Shown here in pieces: positions 15,823 through 23,351 of a DNA stretch of 64,000 bases. The stretch spans positions 233,429 through 297,428 of the forward strand of contig DAHB01000004.1 of assembly GCA_002498365.1 (NCBI GenBank), read 5' to 3'. The notes under the pieces are model-generated. The model was not told where the DNA came from, searched no databases, and saw nothing but the letters and a program-made list of their open reading frames with translations. The number at the start of each line of letters is the position of its first letter. Positions within the stretch are counted from its first letter, which is position 1. The position numbers and the translations under genes are program-made. Source of the stretch: Methanomassiliicoccaceae archaeon UBA421 (GTDB lineage: Archaea; Thermoplasmatota; Thermoplasmata; Methanomassiliicoccales; Methanomethylophilaceae).

Positions 15823-17151
15823 TCAGACCTTCTTCTTTATTTTCTTTGCCTCAGCCGCTACGACCTGAATGGGGTGGCGGAATTCGTCCATGTCTCCGAA
15901 GACCTCTTTGAAGGTTCCGGACGTGGCCTCTGCGGAGAAGGTCTGCGTTCCACCGTCAAGGCAGTTTCCTGCTGTAACGGCGGGGATCAGAACACCCTTG
16001 GAGTGCCTGGTGACAACGTGGTTTCCGTGGAACAGTCCGGGTCCGCCTCCACCGTAGATGGAGTGGGAGAAGAACGACATTCCGACGCAAACACCCATCG
16101 ACCTTCCGTAGTCGACACCGGGGAGTCCGGTCTCGTGCTCGAGCAGGTCGTTGTAGTACAGGATCGTTGAGGGAACACCCTGGGCGGCCCTTGCCGCTCC
16201 GACGTTCACCATGACCGCTGCGACCTGTCCGACTGCCGCATATGCGTTCCAGAGGGGGAGGTCGTCGGTCGTGTAGACCTTGTATCCGGACGGAAGGGTC
16301 TCTTTCACGCGGATGACCTTGTCGTCGATGGCCCTCTCCATGAGGGATTCGATGACGGTTCCGACGGTTCCGGTCTTTCCGTTCTTCTTAACTATGGAGT
16401 ACAGCATGTTGTTGGCGTTGAGTCCCTCATATGCGAGTCCGAGGAGGTGTCCTCTCTCGAAGGGTCCCACAGCGTCGCCCATCTCAAATGCGGCGGTCTG
16501 CTCGAAGATCGCGGACAGAGCTGTGCCCTGCATTGCGTTCCTGCCGACCAGTGCGACGACGTGGTTGGACATGATGTTCCTGAGAGCGTATCCGGCACCT
16601 TCGTTGTTCTGAGGAACTTCGAGGATGGATTTTATGTTGGAACCTAAAAAGTTGACGGTCTGAGGGTATCTTCCCCATACTGCCCCTTTCACCATGTTCG
16701 CCTTGTACATGGGGATCTTGAACTCGTCAATGATCGCCTCGGTGACCGCGGCGGCGGTGGACGTGAATCCCGTGGTGTACTCGATACCGACGTTCGCTCT
16801 CTCGTTGGGGAGAACGACGATCATGCTCTTTCCTCCGGATTTCACTTTGACGATTGTGTCGTCATCGGGGGTTACCTGAATCATTTCCTTGACAGCGGCT
16901 GCGATCTTCTCAGCGTTTGCGACCAGGGGGATGTCGATCTCTTTTCCCTTGATGGTCATGCCCATCATCGAGCCGGTCTTGAGAGCTTTCTCGATACCGG
17001 CGAGATTGACGGCGCACGTCCTCTTGGTGAGGTCTCCGATCTTCTGGATCGCTTTGTTGCGCAACGGACTGATGGCTTCCAACGGAATATCTTTGGCGAT
17101 GCGTTTTCCGTTGTCGTCATACAAGTCTATTACGTCCTCGTATTTTGGCAT
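15823..17151 (-). CDS. mcrB: Methyl-coenzyme M reductase beta subunit, first gene of the mcr operon
   Basis: 442 residues, full length. Motifs: DLYDDNGKRIAKDIPLEAISP at the N-terminus, GRYPQTVNFLGSNIKSIL, and the C-terminal GVDYGRSMGVCVGMSFFSHS followed by IYGGGGPGLFHGNHVVTRHSKG, which lines the coenzyme B and F430 channel. The ATG at 17151 has a near-perfect Shine-Dalgarno (GGAGGT) 5 bases upstream. It heads mcrB-D-G-A-DUF2098; mcrC is absent from this operon. Confidence 0.97.
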   Translation of the reverse strand: MPKYEDVIDLYDDNGKRIAKDIPLEAISPLRNKAIQKIGDLTKRTCAVNLAGIEKALKTGSMMGMTIKGKEIDIPLVANAEKIAAAVKEMIQVTPDDDTIVKVKSGGKSMIVVLPNERANVGIEYTTGFTSTAAAVTEAIIDEFKIPMYKANMVKGAVWGRYPQTVNFLGSNIKSILEVPQNNEGAGYALRNIMSNHVVALVGRNAMQGTALSAIFEQTAAFEMGDAVGPFERGHLLGLAYEGLNANNMLYSIVKKNGKTGTVGTVIESLMERAIDDKVIRVKETLPSGYKVYTTDDLPLWNAYAAVGQVAAVMVNVGAARAAQGVPSTILYYNDLLEHETGLPGVDYGRSMGVCVGMSFFSHSIYGGGGPGLFHGNHVVTRHSKGVLIPAVTAGNCLDGGTQTFSAEATSGTFKEVFGDMDEFRHPIQVVAAEAKKIKKKV

Positions 17152-17173
17152 TTTTTACCTCCGTTCAATTTTT

Positions 17174-17190
17174 GCAGGATTGGGTCCTGC
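17174..17190 (-). promoter_or_regulatory. Hairpin in the mcr mRNA leader
   Basis: Perfect inverted repeat GCAGGA - 5 nt - TCCTGC, 11 bases upstream of the Shine-Dalgarno of mcrB. In mRNA it would form a stable 6-bp stem with a 5-nt loop. It may affect translation or stability. No known riboswitch recognised. Confidence 0.4.
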
Positions 17191-17220
17191 TCCCCTTGCA
17201 GTTCGCGTAATCTGTTATCC

Positions 17221-17230
17221 TAATATAAAG
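17221..17230 (-). promoter_or_regulatory. Proximal TATA box of the mcr operon
   Basis: The minus strand reads CTTTATATTA. Transcription would start near 17198, giving a leader of about 47 nt with a Shine-Dalgarno and a hairpin. This spacing makes it the better of two candidate TATA boxes. Confidence 0.5.
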
Positions 17231-17237
17231 CCAACCC

Positions 17238-17252
17238 TTAAACACTGTTTAA
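17238..17252. promoter_or_regulatory. Dyad just upstream of the proximal mcr TATA box
   Basis: TTAAACA-C-TGTTTAA is a perfect 7-bp inverted repeat with a 1-nt centre. It lies about 8 bp upstream of the proximal TATA box and downstream of the distal one. The position would suit an activator for the proximal promoter or a repressor for the distal one. The protein is unknown. Confidence 0.4.
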
Positions 17253-17304
17253 ACGACAAAAAAATGCAAAATGCGCGTACCTGGCGCTGTTTTAGTGTTA
17301 CCTG

Positions 17305-17314
17305 ATATTTAAAT
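17305..17314 (-). promoter_or_regulatory. Distal TATA box of the mcr operon
   Basis: The minus strand reads ATTTAAATAT, close to the archaeal consensus. It would give a leader of about 130 nt ahead of mcrB, spanning the TTAAACA dyad and the leader hairpin. Whether both boxes are used cannot be told from sequence. Confidence 0.4.
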
Positions 17315-17354
17315 GGAATAATTTGGCCGGCGTTCCGGCCCGATATTTCGGGTT

Positions 17355-18065
17355 TTAATCGCGTTTAGCCTTCGCCATCATGCCCGTCTCGTATTTCCCC
17401 AGACGGGCTGCGAACCCGGGGACCATCCCGTAAGGTATTCCGGCTGCCAGCTCGTCGGCGGCCATATCGGTCTTCTTGCGGCAACCGAAGCAGCCCAGGG
17501 ACAGGTTGGGCTTCCGGGTGACGAACGGATAGGCCGTTACGTCCTCGCATGCGCACTGGAACGCCGATGTGCTGAATTCGACCCTTCCTCCTTCTTCGGC
17601 GGTGGCCAGCGGTACGATCCAGTACAGCCTCTCCGGCATATCGATCAGAATGACCACGTCTGGCTCGAAGTCTGCGTCCTTGAGAGGGCAGACGATCTCG
17701 CCCGCCATTCGGACTTCCGGGACCTTTCTGTCTGCTATCATCTTCGCCGCCGCCTCGGGAGAATCGAAGGCCCCTATGTTGAAATGTAACGTTCCGTCTG
17801 CGACCTTCTCGGGCGTCTCCGACATGCCGAGGGCCGAAGCGCCCACGTGACAGCTGTGGTCCTCGAGCCTCATCGTGATGCACTCCCCTTTCCTGGCACG
17901 CATGACCGCCTGGCAATGGGACATCTGGCCTTCCGGCTTCCTGTATCCTCCCGGAAATTCCTCCCCCTCGGGTATCAGCTTCACAGCGACAGGTTCGTAC
18001 CTCAGCCTGAGGATTGTTCTGATCTTCGAGGCGTATTCGGAGTTGCCGGCGAGAAATTCGGACAT
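17355..18065 (-). CDS. DUF169 family protein
   Basis: 236 residues. LRLRYEPVAVKLIPEGEE near 22 and a cysteine-rich C-terminal half (SAFQCACEDV, LSLGCFGCRKKTDM) match DUF169, a family of anaerobic archaea and bacteria often near redox or metal genes. The conserved Cys suggest metal or cofactor binding; the biochemical role is unknown. It lies between the CoM methyltransferase and the mcr operon, on the same strand. A TATA-like CGTTTATTAC at 18088-18097 fits a leaderless start at 18065. Confidence 0.75.
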   Translation of the reverse strand: MSEFLAGNSEYASKIRTILRLRYEPVAVKLIPEGEEFPGGYRKPEGQMSHCQAVMRARKGECITMRLEDHSCHVGASALGMSETPEKVADGTLHFNIGAFDSPEAAAKMIADRKVPEVRMAGEIVCPLKDADFEPDVVILIDMPERLYWIVPLATAEEGGRVEFSTSAFQCACEDVTAYPFVTRKPNLSLGCFGCRKKTDMAADELAAGIPYGMVPGFAARLGKYETGMMAKAKRD

Positions 18066-18083
18066 GGTCCCGGAAGCGGGACC
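18066..18083. promoter_or_regulatory. Inverted repeat between TATA box and start of the DUF169 gene
   Basis: GGTCCC - 6 nt - GGGACC, a perfect 6-bp repeat starting at the base before the ATG and ending 5 bp from the TATA-like box at 18088-18097. It could be an operator. GC-rich arms make chance occurrence more likely than for an AT-rich dyad. Confidence 0.3.
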
Positions 18084-18109
18084 CGCGGTAATAAACGTTG
18101 TGTGAGCGA

Positions 18110-18132
18110 AAAAGAAGTGAAAAGAAAGTAAG
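18110..18132 (-). terminator. U-rich terminator of the CoM methyltransferase gene
   Basis: The minus strand reads ACTTACTTTCTTTTCACTTC and then CTTTTTC, a run of oligo-U tracts 30-55 bases after the stop at 18162. It separates this transcript from the DUF169 gene. Confidence 0.4.
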
Positions 18133-18161
18133 TGGTTTTGATAGTCAGGTTACGGGCGGGC

Positions 18162-19193
18162 TCATCCCTTGACCGCTTTGACCATGGCCGCCATGTTTTC
18201 GTCGGGGGTCGCGGTTGCGATACCGCATCCGGAAGAGATGACGTTGAATCCCGCCTTGACGGAAGCCTGGGTTCCCTTGATGACCTCTTCGGGGGTTCCC
18301 TGGAAGAGGGGCTTGACGGACCCGACGTTTCCGACGAGTACGGTCTTTCCGCCGACGTGCTCGACGGCTTTGAAGGGGTCGACCTTCTCCTCGATGGATA
18401 GTCCGGTGACTCCGGTCTTGACCATCATCTCAAGGATGGGCAGGGTGTCTCCGCATATGTGGAGAACGGAGTATCCGCCCTTTATCGCTGCGAGGGACTC
18501 GGAGACGAACTTTCCGGATGCGTCGTGGAACATGTCAGGAGCGATCATGTCGGTGGACGCGGTGGGCTCGGACATCTGAATGATGTCTGCTCCTCCGTCG
18601 ATGAGCGCCTGGCAGTATGCCTTGCACACGGGGGTGACCCCGTTGACCCAGTTGGATACCTGCTCGGGGTCCATCATCATTCCGAAGACGAGGTTCTCGG
18701 TGCTGACCATGTGGCCTGCCAGGGAGAAGGGTCCGGTGTTTCCGGCAACAATGCAGTAGTCTTCGCCGTGGGTCTTCTTCATGATGCCCATGGCTTTGAT
18801 GACTTCGGCGGGCCTTCCGCCGGCGATGAACTCCTCAGGGGACATTAGTCCGTCGGGGCTGTCGTATTCGCCGGTCATTGGGTCGAAGTGGTAGGGGTGT
18901 TTTTTGATCATCGGTGCGGCGTCCCTCTTCTCGACGGCGACGTTGCATCCGAGCCTCTCGGCCTCTGCGGTCAGGCAGAAGGGGGCCCTGCAGCACTCGA
19001 AACCGAAAACATCGGCCTGCGCAGATCCCAGTTTTGCCATAAGCTCAGCGGACTTGTGGGCCTCGGGCCATGCGGCTCCGACCTTGTCCATCTGTCCGAG
19101 CGTGGCGGACTGTGTGAAGATCGCTACCGGAGGCCTGTCGAGGTCTTCCTGTTTCATCGCTGCAAGCACTCTTTCTCTTGGAGTCATTGACAT
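18162..19193 (-). CDS. Methylcobamide:CoM methyltransferase, MtaA/MtbA family
   Basis: 343 residues of the uroporphyrinogen-decarboxylase-like fold. The zinc ligands are seen as LHICGDT (H245, C247) and SSGCGI (C323), the H-x-C...C set that activates the thiol of coenzyme M. Family role: it transfers the methyl group from a methylated corrinoid protein to CoM, making the MCR substrate. MtaA (methanol) and MtbA (methylamines) cannot be separated by motif alone. It has its own promoter (TTAAATAATA at 19226-19235) and Shine-Dalgarno GGAG. No corrinoid protein or substrate methyltransferase is adjacent. Confidence 0.88.
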   Translation of the reverse strand: MSMTPRERVLAAMKQEDLDRPPVAIFTQSATLGQMDKVGAAWPEAHKSAELMAKLGSAQADVFGFECCRAPFCLTAEAERLGCNVAVEKRDAAPMIKKHPYHFDPMTGEYDSPDGLMSPEEFIAGGRPAEVIKAMGIMKKTHGEDYCIVAGNTGPFSLAGHMVSTENLVFGMMMDPEQVSNWVNGVTPVCKAYCQALIDGGADIIQMSEPTASTDMIAPDMFHDASGKFVSESLAAIKGGYSVLHICGDTLPILEMMVKTGVTGLSIEEKVDPFKAVEHVGGKTVLVGNVGSVKPLFQGTPEEVIKGTQASVKAGFNVISSGCGIATATPDENMAAMVKAVKG

Positions 19194-19225
19194 AGATTAT
19201 TTCTCCTGCGGTAAGAATAACCTAC

Positions 19226-19235
19226 TATTATTTAA
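19226..19235 (-). promoter_or_regulatory. TATA box of the CoM methyltransferase gene
   Basis: The minus strand reads TTAAATAATA, about 33-42 bases upstream of the ATG at 19193, followed by GGAG at 19203-19206. This implies a short leader with a Shine-Dalgarno, unlike the many leaderless starts in this window. Confidence 0.45.
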
Positions 19236-19269
19236 CGTTCAGGGGAAATGAGTTTGGGAGACCGAAACC

Positions 19270-19992
19270 TCATCCCAGTTCCATATCTTCCAGTCCGGAA
19301 AGCTTGCCCAGCTCCATTATCCCGAGATCCGACACTCCGTATATCTCCGCATTGCCTATATCACATCCGCGCAATGCGGGAGCCATGGACGAACCCTCGG
19401 ACAGCAGGTCGCTGCCCATCGAGAAAGGGCTGAAAGGAGGCAGGACGAGAACCCCTTCTTTCCTGGCCAGGACGAAACAGTGTATCTTGGTCCCTCCCGA
19501 CCCCGAACCCGGGATCCTGACCGAAGGGTGCTCGTGACCGATTATCACCGGGCGTGCCCCGGAATCGACGTGTCCGTGCTCCAGCCTGTAGCCTGCGACC
19601 TCAATGCCGTCTTCGGCGACCATGTTCCTGCTCGCCAGTATGTTTTGTATGTAGTTATCGTGGTTGCCTTTTATGACCAGCGTCTCCACGGCCTCGCTGA
19701 GAAGATCGAGTATATCCAGGACTTCGGACGACGCCCCGCGCTCAGAACGCTTGAAATCATGTTTTATATCTCCGAGGAGCACCACCCTTTCGGGCTCGTA
19801 ACGTCCGATTATGCGGTTAAGGGAGTCCCTTATCGTGCCGGTGTTTATGCGGGGGAGGTAGATCCCTTCCTCTTCGAGGGCCTTCTCGTAACCCAGGTGC
19901 AGGTCCCCTATGACCGCGGTACGGCCCTTGTCCAGGAGCACGCACCTGTCGCTGGTGATCTTAACGTCGGGAAGGACCTCGAGCGTCCGCAT
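19270..19992 (-). CDS. Calcineurin-like metallophosphoesterase
   Basis: 240 residues from the ATG at 19992; the frame stays open upstream, but that part is a composition artefact overlapping the divergent gene. The five metal-binding motifs are visible: GDLHLG at 29-34, GDIKHD at 74-79, GNHDN at 109-113, HGH near 139-141 and GHEHP at 152-156. Family members hydrolyse phosphodiesters using two metal ions; archaeal ones are often annotated as DNA-repair ligase-associated phosphoesterases. Substrate unknown. It is divergent from an exonuclease gene, so a DNA-metabolism role is possible. Confidence 0.82.
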   Translation of the reverse strand: MRTLEVLPDVKITSDRCVLLDKGRTAVIGDLHLGYEKALEEEGIYLPRINTGTIRDSLNRIIGRYEPERVVLLGDIKHDFKRSERGASSEVLDILDLLSEAVETLVIKGNHDNYIQNILASRNMVAEDGIEVAGYRLEHGHVDSGARPVIIGHEHPSVRIPGSGSGGTKIHCFVLARKEGVLVLPPFSPFSMGSDLLSEGSSMAPALRGCDIGNAEIYGVSDLGIMELGKLSGLEDMELG

Positions 19993-20069
19993 GGATGTCT
20001 CGATGCCTTCCCGGCGTATTAATTGAACGCATGCAAGGTTTTTTTGAGTGGTTCCGATATAGACCGGCG

Positions 20070-20831
20070 ATGATAAGGCACACCTTCCGGATCGCCCCTT
20101 CCGTCGGAACAAAGAAGGAGAGATACATATGGGAATCGGGGGTCCGCGACTGGGACGATTTCCTGGCCTCCCGAAGCGTATGCGCTGTGCCTGACTACAG
20201 GAAGAAAGAATGCGACCTGGCCATTTCGAAAGCGAGCGAGCTCTTGGATGACGGCGACGCGGCCGGACTGAACGGCCTCCTCCCGAAATCCGAACAGTGG
20301 CGCCTTTTCGGAGAGTTCGGGGACAGGGCCGCATACCTCGACATAGAGACTGACGGGCTGGAGAGGGATTCGCTCGTTACCGTGGTGACGGTGCATACCG
20401 TCAAAGACACCGTCACGCTGGTCCACGGCAGGGGCCTCGATGACGGCGCCATATCCGATGCGTTGGACGGCGCGTCGATGCTCGTGACCTTCAACGGCAG
20501 CTGCTTCGACCTCCCGGTGCTGAGGGAAAGCTTTCCGGCACTGGACCTGACACTGCCGCACCTGGACCTTAGGTTCGCCTCCCGGAAGGTCGGATACAGG
20601 GGAGGGCTGAAGAACCTGGAGGCCGAGATCGGAATATCCAGGGACGAGGGCATACAGGGCGTGGACGGTTTCGAAGCGGTACGTCTCTGGAAGCGCTGGT
20701 GCGGCCGCGGTGACGCCGATTCCCTGGAAAGGCTCACCGAATACAACAGGGCCGACACCGTCAATCTCAAAAGGGTGGCGGATGCCGTGTATCCCAGATT
20801 GGTGAGGGAATATGCCGGTTACATCTGGTGA
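20070..20831 (+). CDS. RNase H-fold exonuclease, YprB-like
   Basis: 253 residues from the ATG at 20070, chosen because archaeal relatives begin with a helix-hairpin-like APSVGTKKERYIWESGVRDWDDF. The DEDD-type exonuclease motif DIETDGL is at 91-97, TFNGSCFDLPVL is the second motif near 158, and a C-terminal YNRADTVNL holds the last Asp. The fold cleaves single-stranded nucleic acid from an end using two metal ions. It overlaps the DHH exonuclease gene by 20 bp, so the two are co-expressed. Earlier in-frame ATGs (20031, 19995) exist but overlap the divergent promoter. Confidence 0.75.
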   Translation: MIRHTFRIAPSVGTKKERYIWESGVRDWDDFLASRSVCAVPDYRKKECDLAISKASELLDDGDAAGLNGLLPKSEQWRLFGEFGDRAAYLDIETDGLERDSLVTVVTVHTVKDTVTLVHGRGLDDGAISDALDGASMLVTFNGSCFDLPVLRESFPALDLTLPHLDLRFASRKVGYRGGLKNLEAEIGISRDEGIQGVDGFEAVRLWKRWCGRGDADSLERLTEYNRADTVNLKRVADAVYPRLVREYAGYIW

Positions 20832-22227
20832 CCTTCGTTCTTTCGAGTATGCGGCCGGGCGGGCGGCCGAGGCCATCGCGTCTGCGAAGAGCGCTCTCGT
20901 GATATCGCACATAGACGCCGACGGGATCGCCGCCGGTTCGATAGCCTCCCTCGCGCTGGGGCGTTTGGGAATCGGGCACAGCGTGATCTTTGAAAAGAAG
21001 ATCACCGAAGAAGTTGTGAACAAAATAAACTCCAGCACCGAGGACATAGTCTGGGTATGCGACCTGGGAAGCGGTTATCTTTCCGAGTTCAGAAAGGACG
21101 GCCTCGTAATCACGGATCATCATGTACCGGACACGAGGAGTAAGCGAAGACAGGCGACCCTGGACGATTTTTCTGCCGTGTACCACGTGAATCCTCACTG
21201 CTTCGGAATGGACGGGTCGATAGAGATAAGCGGCTCAGGTTCGACGTACATGGTGGCTAAAAAACTGGACCCCCGAAACATCGACATGGCATATCTGGCA
21301 CTTATCGGTGCGGTGGGAGATTTCCAGGACAGCAGGGAATCCGGCATGATCAGCCTTAACCGCACAATAGTGGACGAAGCCGTGAGGGCCGGAGATATTG
21401 TTACGGAGAAGGATCTGAGGCTTTTCGGGAGGGAGACCAGGAATCTGGTGCAGTTCCTGCAGTACAGCAGCGACCCGGAGCTCCCAGGATTATCGAATTC
21501 GGGGCAGTCGTGCGTCAAGTTCTTCTCCCAACTGGGGATAGATCTGAACTTCGGGGGGAGGCCCAGGTCATGGAACGACCTAACGCCGCCCGAGAAAAAG
21601 AGGGCTACCGAAAAACTCCTGAAAATGCTCGGTAACCCGACCGACGCGAAGCATCTGTACGGAGAAGTATATACTCTTCCGCGTTTCGAACCCGGCTCCG
21701 GGCTCAGGGACGCGAAGGAGTTCGCCACGATCCTGAACTCATGCGGAAGGTATGAAGATGCGGAGACGGGCATGAGGATCTGTTGCGGCGACCGCACCGC
21801 GCTGGAAGATGCGGAACGCAACCGTACCGAGCACAGGCGGAACATCTCCGCCGCCATAAGCTACGTCAAGGATAACCATCTGATACGCGAAAGTCGGTTC
21901 GTCCAGTACTTCGACGCAGGGGACCAGATCAAGGAGACCGTGGTCGGCATCGTCGCAGGCATGATGCTCAACTCGGACGGGTGCAAAAAGTGGCTCCCGA
22001 TAATCGCCTTCGCCGATGCGGAGGACGGAGTGAAGGTTTCGGCACGCGCCGACCGTGCGCTGGTGGACAGGGGGCTGAACCTCTCGGCCGTCATGAAGAA
22101 GGCGGCGGAGCTGGTAGGCGGTTTCGGAGGCGGTCACAGCGTGGCCGCCGGTGCCACAATCCCGCCCGAGAAGAAGGAGGAATTCCTCGAGATAGTCGAG
22201 GACCTTGTTTCCTGCCAGGTCATTTGA
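20812..22227 (+). CDS. DHH-family single-strand nuclease, archaeal RecJ/GAN type
   Basis: 471 residues. The DHH domain shows HIDADG near 33 and ITDHHVPD near 104. A DHHA1 domain at the C-terminus ends in GGFGGGHSVAAGATI, the RecJ-type motif. Archaeal homologues associate with GINS and the replicative helicase (GAN) or act as RNA/DNA exonucleases in repair. There is no OB-fold extension as in bacterial RecJ. It overlaps the YprB-like gene upstream and ends 8 bp into the convergent argF. Confidence 0.85.
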   Translation: MPVTSGDLRSFEYAAGRAAEAIASAKSALVISHIDADGIAAGSIASLALGRLGIGHSVIFEKKITEEVVNKINSSTEDIVWVCDLGSGYLSEFRKDGLVITDHHVPDTRSKRRQATLDDFSAVYHVNPHCFGMDGSIEISGSGSTYMVAKKLDPRNIDMAYLALIGAVGDFQDSRESGMISLNRTIVDEAVRAGDIVTEKDLRLFGRETRNLVQFLQYSSDPELPGLSNSGQSCVKFFSQLGIDLNFGGRPRSWNDLTPPEKKRATEKLLKMLGNPTDAKHLYGEVYTLPRFEPGSGLRDAKEFATILNSCGRYEDAETGMRICCGDRTALEDAERNRTEHRRNISAAISYVKDNHLIRESRFVQYFDAGDQIKETVVGIVAGMMLNSDGCKKWLPIIAFADAEDGVKVSARADRALVDRGLNLSAVMKKAAELVGGFGGGHSVAAGATIPPEKKEEFLEIVEDLVSCQVI

Positions 22228-23134
22228 GCAGCATGTAGAGCACCGCCTTCTGAGCGTGCAGCCTGTTCTCGGCCTGGTCGAATATGACGCTGTGTTCGCC
22301 GTCTATCACTTCGGAGGCTATCTCCTGTCCCCTGTGAGCGGGCAGGCAGTGCATCACGATGCAGTCGGGCTTGGCGATATCCAGGAGCTCTCTGTTTATC
22401 TGGTACATCTTGAATATCCTGAACGCCTCCTCCACAGGCGTCTCGTCACCCATGGATATCCATGTGTCCGTGTAGAGGATGTCGGCGTCCACGCACGCCT
22501 CTTTCGGGTCGTGGGACGCGATAATCTTGCTTCCGTTCTCGTCCGCTATGCGTGAGGCCTTCAACATTATCTCGGCGTTGGGCATCCTGACGGCGGGGCA
22601 GCATGCTACCATGTCCAGTCCGAGTATCGCCGAGGCGTAGAGCAGGGAGTTGCACACATTGTTTCCGTCTCCGAGGTAGACGAGCTTCTTTCCGCGGAAT
22701 CCGCCTTTCCTCTCTTTGATCGTGACCATGTCCGCAAGGGCCTGGCACGGGTGCTCGAGGTTGTCCAGCCCGCTTATGACGGGCACGGAAGCGAACTCGC
22801 CGAACTTGTCCATGGTCTTGTAGTCCTTTGCACGGTACATTATCCCGTGGACGAATCTGCTCATGACCTTTGCCGTATCTTCGACCGTCTCTCCGTGGTC
22901 CATCTGCATCTTGGATTCGTCGATGTAAAGCGCGTGCCCTCCGAGCTCCGTGATAGCCACATCAAAAGATATTCGCGTCCGGGTACTGGGTTTTTCGAAT
23001 ATCATTGCGAGGGTCTTTCCTGTCAGCGGGTCCCCGTGGTTTCCGCGCTCCTGCTTCATCTGTATCGCCAGATCGACAAGCTCGGGCCATTTGTCCTGCA
23101 TGTCCACTACTGAAATTAGATCCCTCTTGGCCAT
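22220..23134 (-). CDS. argF: Ornithine carbamoyltransferase
   Basis: 304 residues from the ATG at 23134; the 26 upstream in-frame residues lie beyond the TATA box. Carbamoyl-phosphate motif STRTR at 50-54, HPCQALAD, ornithine-loop DTWISMGDE and HCLPAHRG are all present, which distinguishes it from aspartate carbamoyltransferase. It makes citrulline from ornithine and carbamoyl phosphate in arginine synthesis. It stands alone, with no other arg gene nearby. A TATA-like TTATTATAGG at about 23157-23166 lies near 26 bp from the ATG, suggesting a leaderless mRNA. Confidence 0.95.
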   Translation of the reverse strand: MAKRDLISVVDMQDKWPELVDLAIQMKQERGNHGDPLTGKTLAMIFEKPSTRTRISFDVAITELGGHALYIDESKMQMDHGETVEDTAKVMSRFVHGIMYRAKDYKTMDKFGEFASVPVISGLDNLEHPCQALADMVTIKERKGGFRGKKLVYLGDGNNVCNSLLYASAILGLDMVACCPAVRMPNAEIMLKASRIADENGSKIIASHDPKEACVDADILYTDTWISMGDETPVEEAFRIFKMYQINRELLDIAKPDCIVMHCLPAHRGQEIASEVIDGEHSVIFDQAENRLHAQKAVLYMLLK

Positions 23135-23216
23135 GGGCTCAGATGATTTTGTTCCTATAATAAGGGTGGTGCCTGAAGCTGCGATCGGTGAATGACCGAC
23201 GTCCCCAAGCAAGAAT

Positions 23217-23226
23217 CTTTATGTAC
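23217..23226 (+). promoter_or_regulatory. TATA box of tRNA-His
   Basis: TCTTTATGTA lies 28-37 bases upstream of the mature 5' end, giving a transcription start a few bases before the tRNA. Confidence 0.45.
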
Positions 23227-23253
23227 ATTCAATCTATCAAGCGCTCAGTACAT

Positions 23254-23328
23254 GGCCGGGATAGGGTAGCTTGGTTATCCTGGGGGACTGTGGATCCCCC
23301 GACTCGGGTTCAAATCTCGGTCCCGGCC
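23254..23328 (+). tRNA. tRNA-His (GTG)
   Basis: Cloverleaf: acceptor GCCGGGA/TCCCGGC, D-arm around AGCTTGGTTA, anticodon stem GGGGA/TCCCC with loop CTGTGGA (anticodon GTG), T-arm TCGGG-TTCAAAT-CTCGG. An extra G at 23254 (G-1) opposite discriminator C73 is the identity element of histidine tRNA and is genome-encoded here. CCA is not encoded. A T-run (CTTTTT at 23333-23338) follows as terminator. Confidence 0.93.
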
Positions 23329-23351
23329 CCTACTTTTTAAGGAGTTAAACT

